Source of the DNA: Bacteroidales bacterium
Lineage (GTDB): Bacteria > Bacteroidota > Bacteroidia > Bacteroidales > Tenuifilaceae
Direction: 5' to 3'
Length of the DNA: 64,000 nucleotides
NCBI GenBank assembly: GCA_013376985.1
Contig: JACABB010000022.1
Span: 27,286 to 91,285 of the forward strand
Every line of letters begins with the position of its first letter. Position 1 is the stretch's first letter. Position numbers and translations under genes: made by a program. The notes under the pieces were generated by a model that was given only the letters and a program-made list of their open reading frames with translations, was not told where the DNA came from and made no database searches. Shown piece after piece: positions 1 through 10,682 of the stretch.

Positions 1-147
1 GTCATAAATTGGCATGATCTGTCCACCTGGATATCCAAAAATAATTTCAGTTCCTTCCTCAATAAGCGATCTGATTACTGCTTCGCTTCCCGATATTTCA
101 ACATTTTGTTGTTTCGACCTTTTGGTTTCTTTTTCTTTAGCAGTCAT
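1..147 (-). CDS. ilvB: Acetolactate synthase large subunit, N-terminal fragment (cut by window edge)
   Basis: The first 49 codons of a gene that runs off the left edge. After a short basic leader the protein reads [19 protein letters not shown] and then [12 protein letters not shown], the N-terminal thiamine-diphosphate-binding start of acetohydroxyacid synthase catalytic subunits. This enzyme joins two pyruvates, or pyruvate and 2-oxobutyrate, in valine, leucine and isoleucine synthesis. The start is the ATG at 147; an upstream ATG at about 177 meets a stop within nine codons. It lies 40 bp downstream of ilvD on the same strand, so the two are probably one branched-chain amino acid operon. 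Only the N-terminus is visible, so catalytic residues beyond it cannot be checked. Confidence 0.88.
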   Translation of the reverse strand, partial: MTAKEKETKRSKQQNVEISGSEAVIRSLIEEGTEIIFGYPGGQIMPIYD

Positions 148-187
148 AACTATTGTGATAATTTGCTTTTTATCATTCGTCAACCCT

Positions 188-2017
188 TCAATCTATTTCT
201 CTTATTGCACCCTTATCGGCTGATGAAACATGCTTTGCATAAATTTTAAGGGAATTTGGGATCACTCTTATTCTAGCTTGAGGACTATAAGCCGCTTTAG
301 CCCTATTGGTTTCAATATCTCTTCGAAGTTTCAATTCATTTTCGCTTACCAAAAGATCAATTGACCTATTAGTAATATCAATTACAATCTTATCATTGTC
401 TCTAATCAGTGCAATTTCACCCCCAGCAGCAGCCTCTGGTGATACATGACCAATAGAAAGACCTGAAGTTCCACCAGAAAAACGCCCATCAGTTATTAGG
501 GCACAGACCTTATCGAGTTTTAAACTTTTTAAATATGATGTTGGATAAAGCATCTCTTGCATACCTGGGCCACCTTTTGGACCCTCGTAGCGGATTACAA
601 CAACATCTCCCGGATTAACTTTTCCTCTTAAAATGCCATTTACAGCATCATCCTGCGATTCAAATACCCTTGCAATTCCTTCGAAATGGAAAAGGGATGA
701 ATCAACGCCTGCCGTTTTTACGATACAACCGTTGGTGGCAATATTCCCATACAACACAGCGAGTCCACCATCTTTTTGATAAGCATTCTCTGTATTACGA
801 ATACATCCCGATACACGGTTGTTGTCAAGTTCATTGTAATGTATATTTTGAGATCCCATAACTAGATTGAATCTATGAGCGGGTGAGCTACTATATAGTT
901 CTATTGCTTCTGGGATAACTTTTGGACTTACAATATCATAATATTCAATGGCTTGTTTAAGACTTAATCCATCAACTCTGTGAATTGAAGTATCAATTAA
1001 TTTTGCCCTGTCCAATTCACCTAAAATGGAAATTATTCCACCGGCTCGGTTTACATCCTCAATATGGTACTGTGAGCTTGGGGAAACTTTGCAAAGACAT
1101 GGTGTTTTTCTGGATAGAATATCAATATCTTTCATGGAGAAGTCTACCCCTGCCTCATTTGCAATTGCGAGTAAGTGAAGAACAGTATTTGTTGATCCAC
1201 CCATGGCAATATCCAGAGTCATAGCATTGAAAAAGGCTTTCTTAGAAGCAATCTGACGAGGCAATACCCTTTCATTTCCATTGTTATAGTATTCATTAGC
1301 CATTTCAACAATCCTATTCGCTGCTTTTTCGAAGAGTTTTAACCTATTGGAATGGGTTGCCACAATAGTGCCATTTCCGGGTAACGATAATCCCAATGCC
1401 TCGGTGAGGCAATTCATGCTATTAGCGGTAAACATGCCCGAGCAAGAACCACAGGTAGGACACGCAGATTGCTCAACTTTAGCAAGATCAGAGTTGCTCA
1501 CCGTTGCATCAGCACCCATAACCATTGCATCTACTAGATCTAATTTTCGATCTCCTAAAATGCCTGCTTCCATTGGCCCACCTGAAACAAAGATTGTTGG
1601 AATGTTTAACCTCATGGTAGCCATTAGCATTCCGGGAGTAATCTTATCACAGTTACTTATACAAATTAGCGCATCCGCTTTATGGGCATTAGCCATGAAC
1701 TCAACGCTATCGGCAATTAAATCTCTTGAGGGCAATGAGTATAACATTCCATCATGTCCCATAGCAATTCCATCGTCAATAGCAATAGTGTTAAATTCTG
1801 CTGCGAAGCAACCTTGTTCTTCAATAATTTTTTTTACAAGTTGACCAACTGAATGAAGATGGGCATGTCCAGGTACAAATTGGGTAAACGAATTGGCAAT
1901 GGCTATCAACGGTTTACCAAATTGCTCCTCTTTCATTCCGTTTGCACGCCATAAGCTGCGAGCACCAGCCATTTTTCTGGTTTTTGTAAATGTCTCGCTG
2001 CGGAGTGGAATTTTCAT
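188..2017 (-). CDS. ilvD: Dihydroxy-acid dehydratase
   Basis: A 609-residue protein of normal family length. It dehydrates 2,3-dihydroxy-3-methylbutanoate and its methylpentanoate homologue to the 2-oxo acids, the third common step of valine and isoleucine synthesis. Iron-sulfur ligand candidates are Cys123 in [10 protein letters not shown] and the [10 protein letters not shown] cluster (Cys186, Cys189, Cys192). The Mg-binding and active-site stretches [11 protein letters not shown] and [12 protein letters not shown] lie near the C-terminus. The start [20 protein letters not shown] matches the usual N-terminus of the family. It is followed on the same strand by ilvB, and the divergent neighbour at 2295 leaves a 277-bp control region. 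No leader peptide or attenuator was recognised there. Confidence 0.96.
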   Translation of the reverse strand: MKIPLRSETFTKTRKMAGARSLWRANGMKEEQFGKPLIAIANSFTQFVPGHAHLHSVGQLVKKIIEEQGCFAAEFNTIAIDDGIAMGHDGMLYSLPSRDLIADSVEFMANAHKADALICISNCDKITPGMLMATMRLNIPTIFVSGGPMEAGILGDRKLDLVDAMVMGADATVSNSDLAKVEQSACPTCGSCSGMFTANSMNCLTEALGLSLPGNGTIVATHSNRLKLFEKAANRIVEMANEYYNNGNERVLPRQIASKKAFFNAMTLDIAMGGSTNTVLHLLAIANEAGVDFSMKDIDILSRKTPCLCKVSPSSQYHIEDVNRAGGIISILGELDRAKLIDTSIHRVDGLSLKQAIEYYDIVSPKVIPEAIELYSSSPAHRFNLVMGSQNIHYNELDNNRVSGCIRNTENAYQKDGGLAVLYGNIATNGCIVKTAGVDSSLFHFEGIARVFESQDDAVNGILRGKVNPGDVVVIRYEGPKGGPGMQEMLYPTSYLKSLKLDKVCALITDGRFSGGTSGLSIGHVSPEAAAGGEIALIRDNDKIVIDITNRSIDLLVSENELKLRRDIETNRAKAAYSPQARIRVIPNSLKIYAKHVSSADKGAIREID

Positions 2018-2104
2018 TTAGCTAGATTTTATATTTTAATCTTTATTCAGATTTAAAAAGAATACATCTTCTTATTCTAAATGTGTTGTTAAGAATAGGA
2101 GATG

Positions 2105-2131
2105 TTGTTATTCATAAAAAATTTATATTTG
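2105..2131 (+). promoter_or_regulatory. Candidate Bacteroidota-type promoter for the gene at 2295
   Basis: TTG at 2105-2107 and TATATTTG at 2124-2131 match the -33 and -7 elements (TTG, TAnnTTTG) of the Bacteroidota sigma factor. The 16-nt spacer is slightly shorter than the usual 17-23. Use of this site would give a leader of roughly 155 nt for the gene at 2295. Confidence 0.35.
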
Positions 2132-2294
2132 TCGATCATCCTTTTGTGCAGCGAATGTATTTTTATATAAACCGCTTCCCAAACCATAAATTTTGGTTTT
2201 TACGTTTTGTAAGATCATGTTTATAAAATTGTTTTGTTTGTTAAAAAGTTGATATACAAATAAATATACTAATTAATTTTTTTAAGAGATTACA

Positions 2295-3851
2295 ATGTCC
2301 AACGGAAATATCGACCCTTTATACTATCTGATTAAATCGCTAACTAAAGCGGAAAAGAGATCTTTTAAGATATTTGCTTGCCGTAATGGGAATCCCGAAG
2401 ATCTAAAGTTTATAAAGCTTTTTGATCTAATTGATAAGCACAAAGAGTATGATGAGGATAAAATTTTAGAGAAAGAGCCACTGATTAAACCAGCACAACT
2501 ATCGAACCTTAAAGCTCATCTATACAAGCAGATACTTCAAAGTTTACGGATCTCAAATCCCGAGAATAGCATATACCTTTCCATAAGGGAGATGGTTGAT
2601 TACACGCAGCTTCTTTATAATAGGTGTTTGTATGACCAGAGTTTGAAGATGCTTGAGAAGGCTAAGGCTTTGGCTATAAAATATGATAAGAATTACCTAC
2701 TATTTGAAATACTTGATTTAGAGAAGAAGTTGGTGGCAAGATTTCTGAAAACCAATATTGATGAACGGGTTACTGCACTGATTGGCGAAGTTGATGTTAT
2801 AAAGGAAAAACTATCGAATATTACCGATTTTTCCAACCTCACCCTAAAGCTATACTCTTTCTATATCAAGATCGGTTTTATAAGGAATCAGAAGGAGTTT
2901 GAGATTGCGAACAATTTCCTATATAGTACAATTCCTGTCTTCAAGGAGGAGTTACTTTCTTTTAGTGAAAAGATGCACCTGTATAACTCTTTTACAGGGT
3001 ATTTCTTTTTTACACAAGATTTTCAGAGGGGTTATGAGTATGCACAAAAGTTGGTAAACCATTTTGACTCAAATACGCAGTACATTATTCCTAAAATCGA
3101 AATGTATATCAGAGCCATTAATAACCTGTTAATGGCTCAATCAAAGCTATCGAAGTATGATGAGTTTCTTGTGACTGTCGATAAATTTGATTCTATAGCT
3201 AAACTTCCAGATTTAACAATTACCCCAAACCTTGACTTGTTGCTTTTCAAGTACGGTGCAACACATAAAATTAATCAGTACTTTCTGTTGGGTGAGTTTG
3301 CCAAAGGATCTAACATAATACCAGATATCGCAAAGGATCTTGAAAAATTTGCCGATAGGCTCGATAAACATTACATTCTGATTTTTTATTACAAATTTGC
3401 TTGTATGTATTTTGGTGATTCTCAGTGGCAAAAGTCTACCTATTGGCTTAATCAGATTATCAACGATAGGGAAACAGACCTCCGCTCCGATATTCATTGT
3501 TTTGCACGAATACTGAGCCTTATAAGTCACTACGAGTTGAATAACTTAGATTTGATTGATTACCATATTAAGTCAACCTACCGGTTCCTAGCAAAGAAGG
3601 ATGATCTACACCATTTTCAGAAGATTGTACTTAAGTTCCTGAAGCGACTTGGAAAAATAACTGAAGCTCAACTTCCCGATGCGTTCAAAGATCTTCATAT
3701 GCAGTTACATCCTCTTGAACAAACTGTTTACGAAAAGCGGGCCTTTATGTACTTTGATATGCTTTCGTGGCTCGAAAGCAAGATTTACAAACGGACTGTT
3801 GGTGAAATAATCCAAGAGAAAACGCAGAAAAGGATAAATCACTTTTATTAA
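2295..3851 (+). CDS. Conserved alpha-helical (TPR-like) protein of unknown function
   Basis: A 518-residue soluble protein with no signal peptide or membrane segment. The N-terminus (DPLYYLIKSLTKAEKRSFKI) is a pattern I associate with uncharacterised Bacteroidota proteins that stand alone. The body is a run of amphipathic helices spaced like tetratricopeptide repeats (for example residues 95-130 and 225-300), so a scaffold or protein-interaction role is possible. No catalytic motif was found. It is divergent from ilvD and converges on trmD, with 19 bp between the two stop codons, so it is probably monocistronic. No specific function can be assigned. Confidence 0.75.
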   Translation: MSNGNIDPLYYLIKSLTKAEKRSFKIFACRNGNPEDLKFIKLFDLIDKHKEYDEDKILEKEPLIKPAQLSNLKAHLYKQILQSLRISNPENSIYLSIREMVDYTQLLYNRCLYDQSLKMLEKAKALAIKYDKNYLLFEILDLEKKLVARFLKTNIDERVTALIGEVDVIKEKLSNITDFSNLTLKLYSFYIKIGFIRNQKEFEIANNFLYSTIPVFKEELLSFSEKMHLYNSFTGYFFFTQDFQRGYEYAQKLVNHFDSNTQYIIPKIEMYIRAINNLLMAQSKLSKYDEFLVTVDKFDSIAKLPDLTITPNLDLLLFKYGATHKINQYFLLGEFAKGSNIIPDIAKDLEKFADRLDKHYILIFYYKFACMYFGDSQWQKSTYWLNQIINDRETDLRSDIHCFARILSLISHYELNNLDLIDYHIKSTYRFLAKKDDLHHFQKIVLKFLKRLGKITEAQLPDAFKDLHMQLHPLEQTVYEKRAFMYFDMLSWLESKIYKRTVGEIIQEKTQKRINHFY

Positions 3852-3870
3852 ACCATTTTGTAAATCAATA

Positions 3871-4557
3871 TCAATCATTCTCTTTTAGTAAATCAGGCCT
3901 TAGCTTTCGAGTACGTTCATAGGATTGGTCCATCTGCCATTTCTCAATCTCCTTAAAATTGCCTGAAAGCAAAATATCAGGAACCTTCCACCCATTAAAC
4001 TCAGCTGGGCGGGTATAAACAGGGGGTGCAAGCAAATTATCCTGAAATGAATCCGTAAGAGCCGATGTTTCATCGGAAAGTACGCCAGGTACAAGCCTCA
4101 CAATACTATCAACAATAACAGCCGCAGCCAACTCTCCGCCAGAAAGCACATAATCCCCAATTGAAATCTCCCTTGTAACCAAATGCTCCCTAACTCTATG
4201 ATCTACACCCTTATAATGGCCACATAAAATTAGAATATTCTTTTTAGTACTTAGCTGATTGGCTATCTTCTGATTAAAAGGCTCACCATCGGGTGATGTA
4301 TAAATAATCTCATCGTAAACCCTTTCACCCTTCAACTTCTCAATAGCTTTATAAATTGGCTCCACCATCATCACCATCCCAGCATCAGGGCCAAAAGCAT
4401 AATCATCAATAGTTCTGTGCTTATTGGTAGTAAAATCCCTTAAATGATTTAACACAATCTCAACCAGCCCTTTAGTTTGAGCACGCTTAATAATTGAATG
4501 CCCCAAAGGACTTTCAAGAAGCTCGGGCAAAACGCTAATAATATCAATCCTCATCAT
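3871..4557 (-). CDS. trmD: tRNA (guanine-N1)-methyltransferase
   Basis: A 228-residue SPOUT methyltransferase that makes m1G37 in tRNAs reading CNN codons, preventing +1 frameshifting. The knot motifs are visible: [11 protein letters not shown] (112-122) and [11 protein letters not shown] (132-142) form the SAM pocket, and [20 protein letters not shown] (182-201) is the C-terminal tRNA-binding stretch. The histidine-rich LCGHYKG form is normal for Bacteroidota. The start could be either of two adjacent ATG codons at 4557 and 4554. It converges on the helical-protein gene and is divergent from the DUF349 gene. It is not linked here to rpsP, rimM or rplS as it is in many other phyla. Confidence 0.95.
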   Translation of the reverse strand: MMRIDIISVLPELLESPLGHSIIKRAQTKGLVEIVLNHLRDFTTNKHRTIDDYAFGPDAGMVMMVEPIYKAIEKLKGERVYDEIIYTSPDGEPFNQKIANQLSTKKNILILCGHYKGVDHRVREHLVTREISIGDYVLSGGELAAAVIVDSIVRLVPGVLSDETSALTDSFQDNLLAPPVYTRPAEFNGWKVPDILLSGNFKEIEKWQMDQSYERTRKLRPDLLKEND

Positions 4558-4611
4558 ACCTTCAATTGTTCAGCAAAGTTAACAATAAACAAACATATAC
4601 ACCTTAGATGC

Positions 4612-4636
4612 CAATAATCGCATTTTGCGATTATTG
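4612..4636. repeat. Perfect 11-bp inverted repeat with 3-nt loop between divergent genes
   Basis: CAATAATCGCA (4612-4622), TTT, TGCGATTATTG (4626-4636). The flanking genes (trmD, start 4557; DUF349, start 4863) are divergent, so a terminator is not expected here. It lies about 55 bp upstream of the trmD start and could be an operator or a leader hairpin. The rest of the 305-bp spacer holds only the promoter candidate at 4761. Confidence 0.6.
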
Positions 4637-4760
4637 TATTATAAACAGATTATTAAAATACGCCTAACAGGAACTCACATAGAACACCTTATTGTCGTTT
4701 GATTTTCTTCATGTTTCCAGAGTAAAAACTTATAGAATAGCAGTTTTTCCATTAAAATGT

Positions 4761-4790
4761 TTGAGTCTTACCACATAATGCTTATTTTCG
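4761..4790 (+). promoter_or_regulatory. Candidate promoter for the DUF349 gene
   Basis: TTG (4761-4763), 19-nt spacer, TATTTTCG (4783-4790). This fits the Bacteroidota consensus TTG / TAnnTTTG with one mismatch and a standard spacer. It lies about 70 bp before the start codon at 4863. Confidence 0.55.
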
Positions 4791-4862
4791 TGTGCTATAT
4801 AATTAAGCAACGTTCCTATTAAAATAATGCTTTACAGTTAGTTAATTTATTTATCGAAACTC

Positions 4863-6899
4863 ATGAATAGTAATGATCTGAATGATCCTAACATGGATCA
4901 GAAGTTCGGCAATGCCGAAAATACTGCAGTTTCCTCCGAAAACAGCACAGAACAACCTTCTAGTGAAAATGAAAATGTAGGTACTGAACCTACTGGTAAA
5001 ACTGTAAGTGAACCTGCAATGCAGGAAAATAAAACAACCCATCAATTACACGAAGAGGATGAGGAACTTGATGAAGGCCTTAGCCCAATTGTAATTGATG
5101 ATGAGATTGTTCATCTTGATGATGATGAATCGGAAGAATTCTCAGACGATGATCATGATGGTACTCCTGTTCAGATTGGGGATTATAGCGCAATGTCGAA
5201 GGCGGAGCTGGTTGAAGCATTAAAAGTGCTTTTAACCGAAAAGCCCATTCAAATAATAAGAGCGGATGTAGAAATCATTAAAATTAACTTCTACAAAAAG
5301 CACAAAGCAGAAATTGAGAAAAAACGTAAAGAGTTTGTTGATAATGGTGGTACAATTGAGCAATTCATTGCACCTGAAGATTTGTATGAACCACAAATTA
5401 AGGAGTTGCTGAAAGAATATCGCGATTTACGTTCAAAATACAATAAAGATTTTGAGGTTAAAAAAACACATAACCTCGAAGAGAAACAGAAGATCATTGA
5501 AACGATTAAGGAACTGGTTAACAAGTCCGACTCTGTAAACCAAACATTCCAGGAATTTAGAGAATTACAACAACGTTGGAGAGAAATTGGTCCTGTACCT
5601 CAATCAAATTTGAACGATTTGTGGGAGACATACCACCATCATGTTCAGAATTTTTATGATTACGTAAAAATCAATAAGGATTTACGCGACTTAGATCTAA
5701 AGCGGAATCTTGAGGAAAAAATATTGCTATGCGAAAAAGCTGAAGAGCTACTTTTAGAATCTTCGGTTATAACCGCCTTCAAGAAACTCCAGAAATATCA
5801 TAATCAGTGGAGAGAAATTGGCCCTGTTCCTAAGGAGCATAGAACCGAATTATGGGAGCGCTTAAAAGAGGCCACCGCAAAAATCAATAAAAAACATCAG
5901 GATTATTTTGAGGGGTTACGCGATGAGCAAAAGAGAAACCTTGATGCTAAGGTAGCCCTTTGCGAAAAGGCAGAAGAGCTTTCAACCCTTGCAATTACAT
6001 CGAATAAGGAGTGGAATAAACGCTCCAAGGAGATGATTGATATACAAAAGGTTTGGAAAACAATTGGCTTTGCTCCTAAAAAGGATAATAATAAAATTTA
6101 CGAGCGTTTTCGCTTGGCTTGCGATGCATTTTTCAATAGCAAGCGCGATTTCTATACCGATGCTCGCGAAGAGCAGCAGAATAACCTTCAGCTAAAAACG
6201 GAACTCTGCTTACAGGCTGAATCACTTAAGAATAGCAATGAGTGGAAAAAGGTTACCGAAGATTTAATTAGTCTTCAGAAACGTTGGAAGGAAATAGGCC
6301 CTATACCTAGAAAATTTAGCGATGAGCTATGGAAACGTTTCCGTGCCGCATGTGATTTTTTCTTTAACCAAAAATCTCAACATTTTGCTCAGGTCGATAA
6401 TAAATATGAGGATAACCTAAAGGCAAAAGAACAGCTAATTGAGGAGATATCAGCTTATCAACTTGTTGAGGAGATTGAAGAAAACCTAAAGGTTCTTAAA
6501 GATTTTCAGAGACGTTGGGCGGAAATTGGATATGTTCCAATTCAGAATAAGGAATCAATTCAGAAGAGCTACCGGGATGCAATTAATAAGCATTTCGAGA
6601 GCCTTAAAATTGATGAATCAAAGCGTAATCTGCTTAGGTTTAAAACAAAACTCGATAATGTTCATGGCAACCCTCGTCAGGAGAATAAGGTTCGTCAGGA
6701 ACGTGATAAACTCTTTAACAGGCTTAGACAGATTGAGGGTGATATCGTACTTTGGGAAAATAATATCGGTTTCTTTACCAAATCAAAGAATGCTGAGCAG
6801 ATGATAAAGGATGTTGAGAATAAGATTCAGAAAGGTAAAGAGGAGATAAAAATGCTTGAGGAGAAAATTAAAATGATCGATAAACTCGACTTAGATTAA
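4863..6899 (+). CDS. DUF349 domain protein with acidic N-terminus
   Basis: A 678-residue cytoplasmic protein. Residues 1-110 are acidic and low-complexity. The rest carries five DUF349-type helical repeats marked by RWREIGPVP, QWREIGPVPKEHR, VWKTIGFAPKK, RWKEIGPIPRKF and RWAEIGYVP, each followed by an aromatic-rich helix. The end (about 610-678) is a highly charged coiled coil. DUF349 proteins are widespread in Bacteroidota without an established biochemical role. It lies 23 bp upstream of pyrG on the same strand, so the two are probably co-transcribed. The start ATG at 4863 follows a good promoter candidate. No enzyme motif was found. Confidence 0.88.
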   Translation: MNSNDLNDPNMDQKFGNAENTAVSSENSTEQPSSENENVGTEPTGKTVSEPAMQENKTTHQLHEEDEELDEGLSPIVIDDEIVHLDDDESEEFSDDDHDGTPVQIGDYSAMSKAELVEALKVLLTEKPIQIIRADVEIIKINFYKKHKAEIEKKRKEFVDNGGTIEQFIAPEDLYEPQIKELLKEYRDLRSKYNKDFEVKKTHNLEEKQKIIETIKELVNKSDSVNQTFQEFRELQQRWREIGPVPQSNLNDLWETYHHHVQNFYDYVKINKDLRDLDLKRNLEEKILLCEKAEELLLESSVITAFKKLQKYHNQWREIGPVPKEHRTELWERLKEATAKINKKHQDYFEGLRDEQKRNLDAKVALCEKAEELSTLAITSNKEWNKRSKEMIDIQKVWKTIGFAPKKDNNKIYERFRLACDAFFNSKRDFYTDAREEQQNNLQLKTELCLQAESLKNSNEWKKVTEDLISLQKRWKEIGPIPRKFSDELWKRFRAACDFFFNQKSQHFAQVDNKYEDNLKAKEQLIEEISAYQLVEEIEENLKVLKDFQRRWAEIGYVPIQNKESIQKSYRDAINKHFESLKIDESKRNLLRFKTKLDNVHGNPRQENKVRQERDKLFNRLRQIEGDIVLWENNIGFFTKSKNAEQMIKDVENKIQKGKEEIKMLEEKIKMIDKLDLD

Positions 6900-6919
6900 G
6901 AACTCCCAATAAAAACTAA

Positions 6920-8536
<1,617 letters not shown>

Positions 8537-8561
8537 CTATTTGATAAATTATTACATTTGT

Positions 8562-8582
8562 GCCGCCCTTTTTTAGGGTGGC
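8562..8582 (+). terminator. Rho-independent terminator after pyrG
   Basis: GCCGCCCT (8562-8569), a TTTTT loop, and AGGGTGGC (8575-8582) form an 8-bp stem with one G-U pair, followed by TTCTTTTTGTTT. It lies between pyrG and yidC, so yidC probably also has its own promoter. Confidence 0.7.
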
Positions 8583-8623
8583 TTCTTTTTGTTTAGTAAT
8601 TAACTATATACACATAATATACA

Positions 8624-10480
8624 ATGGACAGGAATACGATTATTGGAATAGTTTTGATTTTTGGAATACTAATCTTGTTTGGCTATCTCAACACTCCTTC
8701 GAAGGAACAAGTTGCTGCACAACAGCGCAAAAACGATTCAATTGCAAGAGTTAATGCTGAGATGTTGCAACAACAAAAGGCTTCTGAGATAGAAAAGGGA
8801 AACACGAAAAGTGATTCAACTCATAGAAAAGAACAGGAAAAACAGTTGGGTTCTTTTGCTTCATCGTTGAGTGGCGAGAAAAGGATGATTACTCTGGAAA
8901 ATGATTTGATGAAGGTTAAGGTATCTACTCTTGGTGGAAGAATTTATTCAGTTGAGCTAAAAAAATACAAGACCTATGACGGACAACCTTTAATTTTATT
9001 TAATGGTGATGAGAATTCATTTGGCTTACAGTTCTGGGGTAATAACAACGATATACAAACCCAAAATCTCTATTTTGCTCCCAATAGGGCTGATTCTGTG
9101 ATTAAGGTTCAGGGTAGTGAACCACAGAAGTTAACTATGCGATTAAGTGCCGGTGCTAATTCCTACATTGATTATATCTACACATTAAAGGCCGATAGCT
9201 ATTTGATGGATTTTGATATCCATTTTTCAGGTATGGCTAGCGTATTTAGTGGGAAAGTGAACTCAATAGATCTTAATTGGTTTTCTACAATGCCTCAGCT
9301 GGAAAAAGGAGCTCAAAACGAAACCCGATACACATCTATTTTTTATAACTACCCTAATGAAGAGTATGAAGAGATTGCTTCAAGTGGCAGTACTACTAAA
9401 AAAGATATCACCACCAAAATAAAATGGGTGGCATTTAAACACCAATTTTTTTCATCCATTTTAGTAGCAAAATCAGATTTTGCTAATGCAAATTTTGTTT
9501 CTGCTGCATCGAATGATCCTAAAAGTTTAAGAAATTTTTCTGCTCGCCTATCTCTACCTATTCAGGATGGGAATAACGAAACCGTTTCGTTAAACTTTTT
9601 CTTTGGACCAAATCACTTTAAAACCTTACAATCTTATAATCTTGGTTTTGAGAAGGTAGTTCCTTTAGGTAAATGGATTATTAAATGGATTAATAGGTAC
9701 GTGATAATCCCCGTTTTTAATATACTTGGAAGTAGGATTGCTAGTTATGGTCTAATTATCTTTTTGCTTACACTTTTAATCAAACTAGTATTATTCCCAT
9801 TAACCTATAAATCATATTTGAGTTCAGCTAAAATGCGTGTGCTCAAACCGCAGGTTGATGAAATTAATAAAAAGTATCCAAATAAAGCAGATGCAATTAA
9901 GAAGCAGCAAACGGTTATGGCTCTTTACCGTAAGGTTGGGGTTAATCCAATGGGTGGTTGTATTCCAATGCTAATCCAATTCCCATTCCTGATTGCAATG
10001 TTCCGTTTCTTCCCTGCTTCATTCGAACTTCGTCAACAGAGTTTTTTATGGGCAGAGGATCTATCATCCTATGACTCTATTCTAAATTTGCCATTTACAA
10101 TCCCTCAGTTTGGAGCGCACATCAGTTTATTCACGCTTTTAATGGCTGTAGCTTTATTTATTACATCAAAAATGAATGCCGATCAGATGGGCGATACAAA
10201 TGCTCAACTTCCCGGCATGAAATTTATGATGATTTACCTTATGCCTGTTATGATGATTGTTTGGTTTAATAACTATGCTTCTGGTTTGAGTTACTACTAT
10301 TTTCTATCTAACATGTTTACACTAGGTCAAACATTATTGATTAGAAGATTTGTTGATGATGAAGCCATACTTGCTAAACTTCATGAGAATGCTAAAAAAC
10401 CTGTTAAGAAGTCCAGATTCCAAGAAAAACTTGAACAGATAGCCAAACAGCAGGAAATACAGAAGGGTAAGCGAAAATAG
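8624..10480 (+). CDS. yidC: Membrane protein insertase YidC
   Basis: A 618-residue inner-membrane insertase/chaperone that works alone or with SecYEG. An N-terminal membrane anchor (residues 4-20, IIGIVLIFGILILFGYL) is followed by a charged linker and a large periplasmic beta domain (about 80-345). The conserved 60KD_IMP core with five membrane segments spans about 360-580 and includes MRVLKPQVDEINKKYPNKAD and NPMGGCIPMLIQFPFLIAMF. The C-terminus is basic (KKPVKKSRFQEKLEQ), as expected for ribosome contact. Length and layout match the long Gram-negative form. It is followed by a strong terminator. Confidence 0.96.
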   Translation: MDRNTIIGIVLIFGILILFGYLNTPSKEQVAAQQRKNDSIARVNAEMLQQQKASEIEKGNTKSDSTHRKEQEKQLGSFASSLSGEKRMITLENDLMKVKVSTLGGRIYSVELKKYKTYDGQPLILFNGDENSFGLQFWGNNNDIQTQNLYFAPNRADSVIKVQGSEPQKLTMRLSAGANSYIDYIYTLKADSYLMDFDIHFSGMASVFSGKVNSIDLNWFSTMPQLEKGAQNETRYTSIFYNYPNEEYEEIASSGSTTKKDITTKIKWVAFKHQFFSSILVAKSDFANANFVSAASNDPKSLRNFSARLSLPIQDGNNETVSLNFFFGPNHFKTLQSYNLGFEKVVPLGKWIIKWINRYVIIPVFNILGSRIASYGLIIFLLTLLIKLVLFPLTYKSYLSSAKMRVLKPQVDEINKKYPNKADAIKKQQTVMALYRKVGVNPMGGCIPMLIQFPFLIAMFRFFPASFELRQQSFLWAEDLSSYDSILNLPFTIPQFGAHISLFTLLMAVALFITSKMNADQMGDTNAQLPGMKFMMIYLMPVMMIVWFNNYASGLSYYYFLSNMFTLGQTLLIRRFVDDEAILAKLHENAKKPVKKSRFQEKLEQIAKQQEIQKGKRK

Positions 10481-10502
10481 AAAATTCAATATTTAGTACT
10501 TT

Positions 10503-10534
10503 AAAGGCGCAATCATATGGATTGCGCCTTTTTT
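10503..10534 (+). terminator. Strong rho-independent terminator after yidC
   Basis: AAAGGCGCAATC (10503-10514), loop ATATG, GATTGCGCCTTT (10520-10531): a perfect 12-bp stem running into six T. Confidence 0.9.
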
Positions 10535-10682
10535 ATTTATACTAGTCCTAAAACAATATGTTGTATAGCCATGTTTTTAAGCCTATCGGGAATTTGTAGA
10601 ATATATAAACAATTTGCTTATTTTGCCGTTAATAAAACAAGTAATTGCAGAAAAAAATTCTATTAAAATATCTCAATAATTT

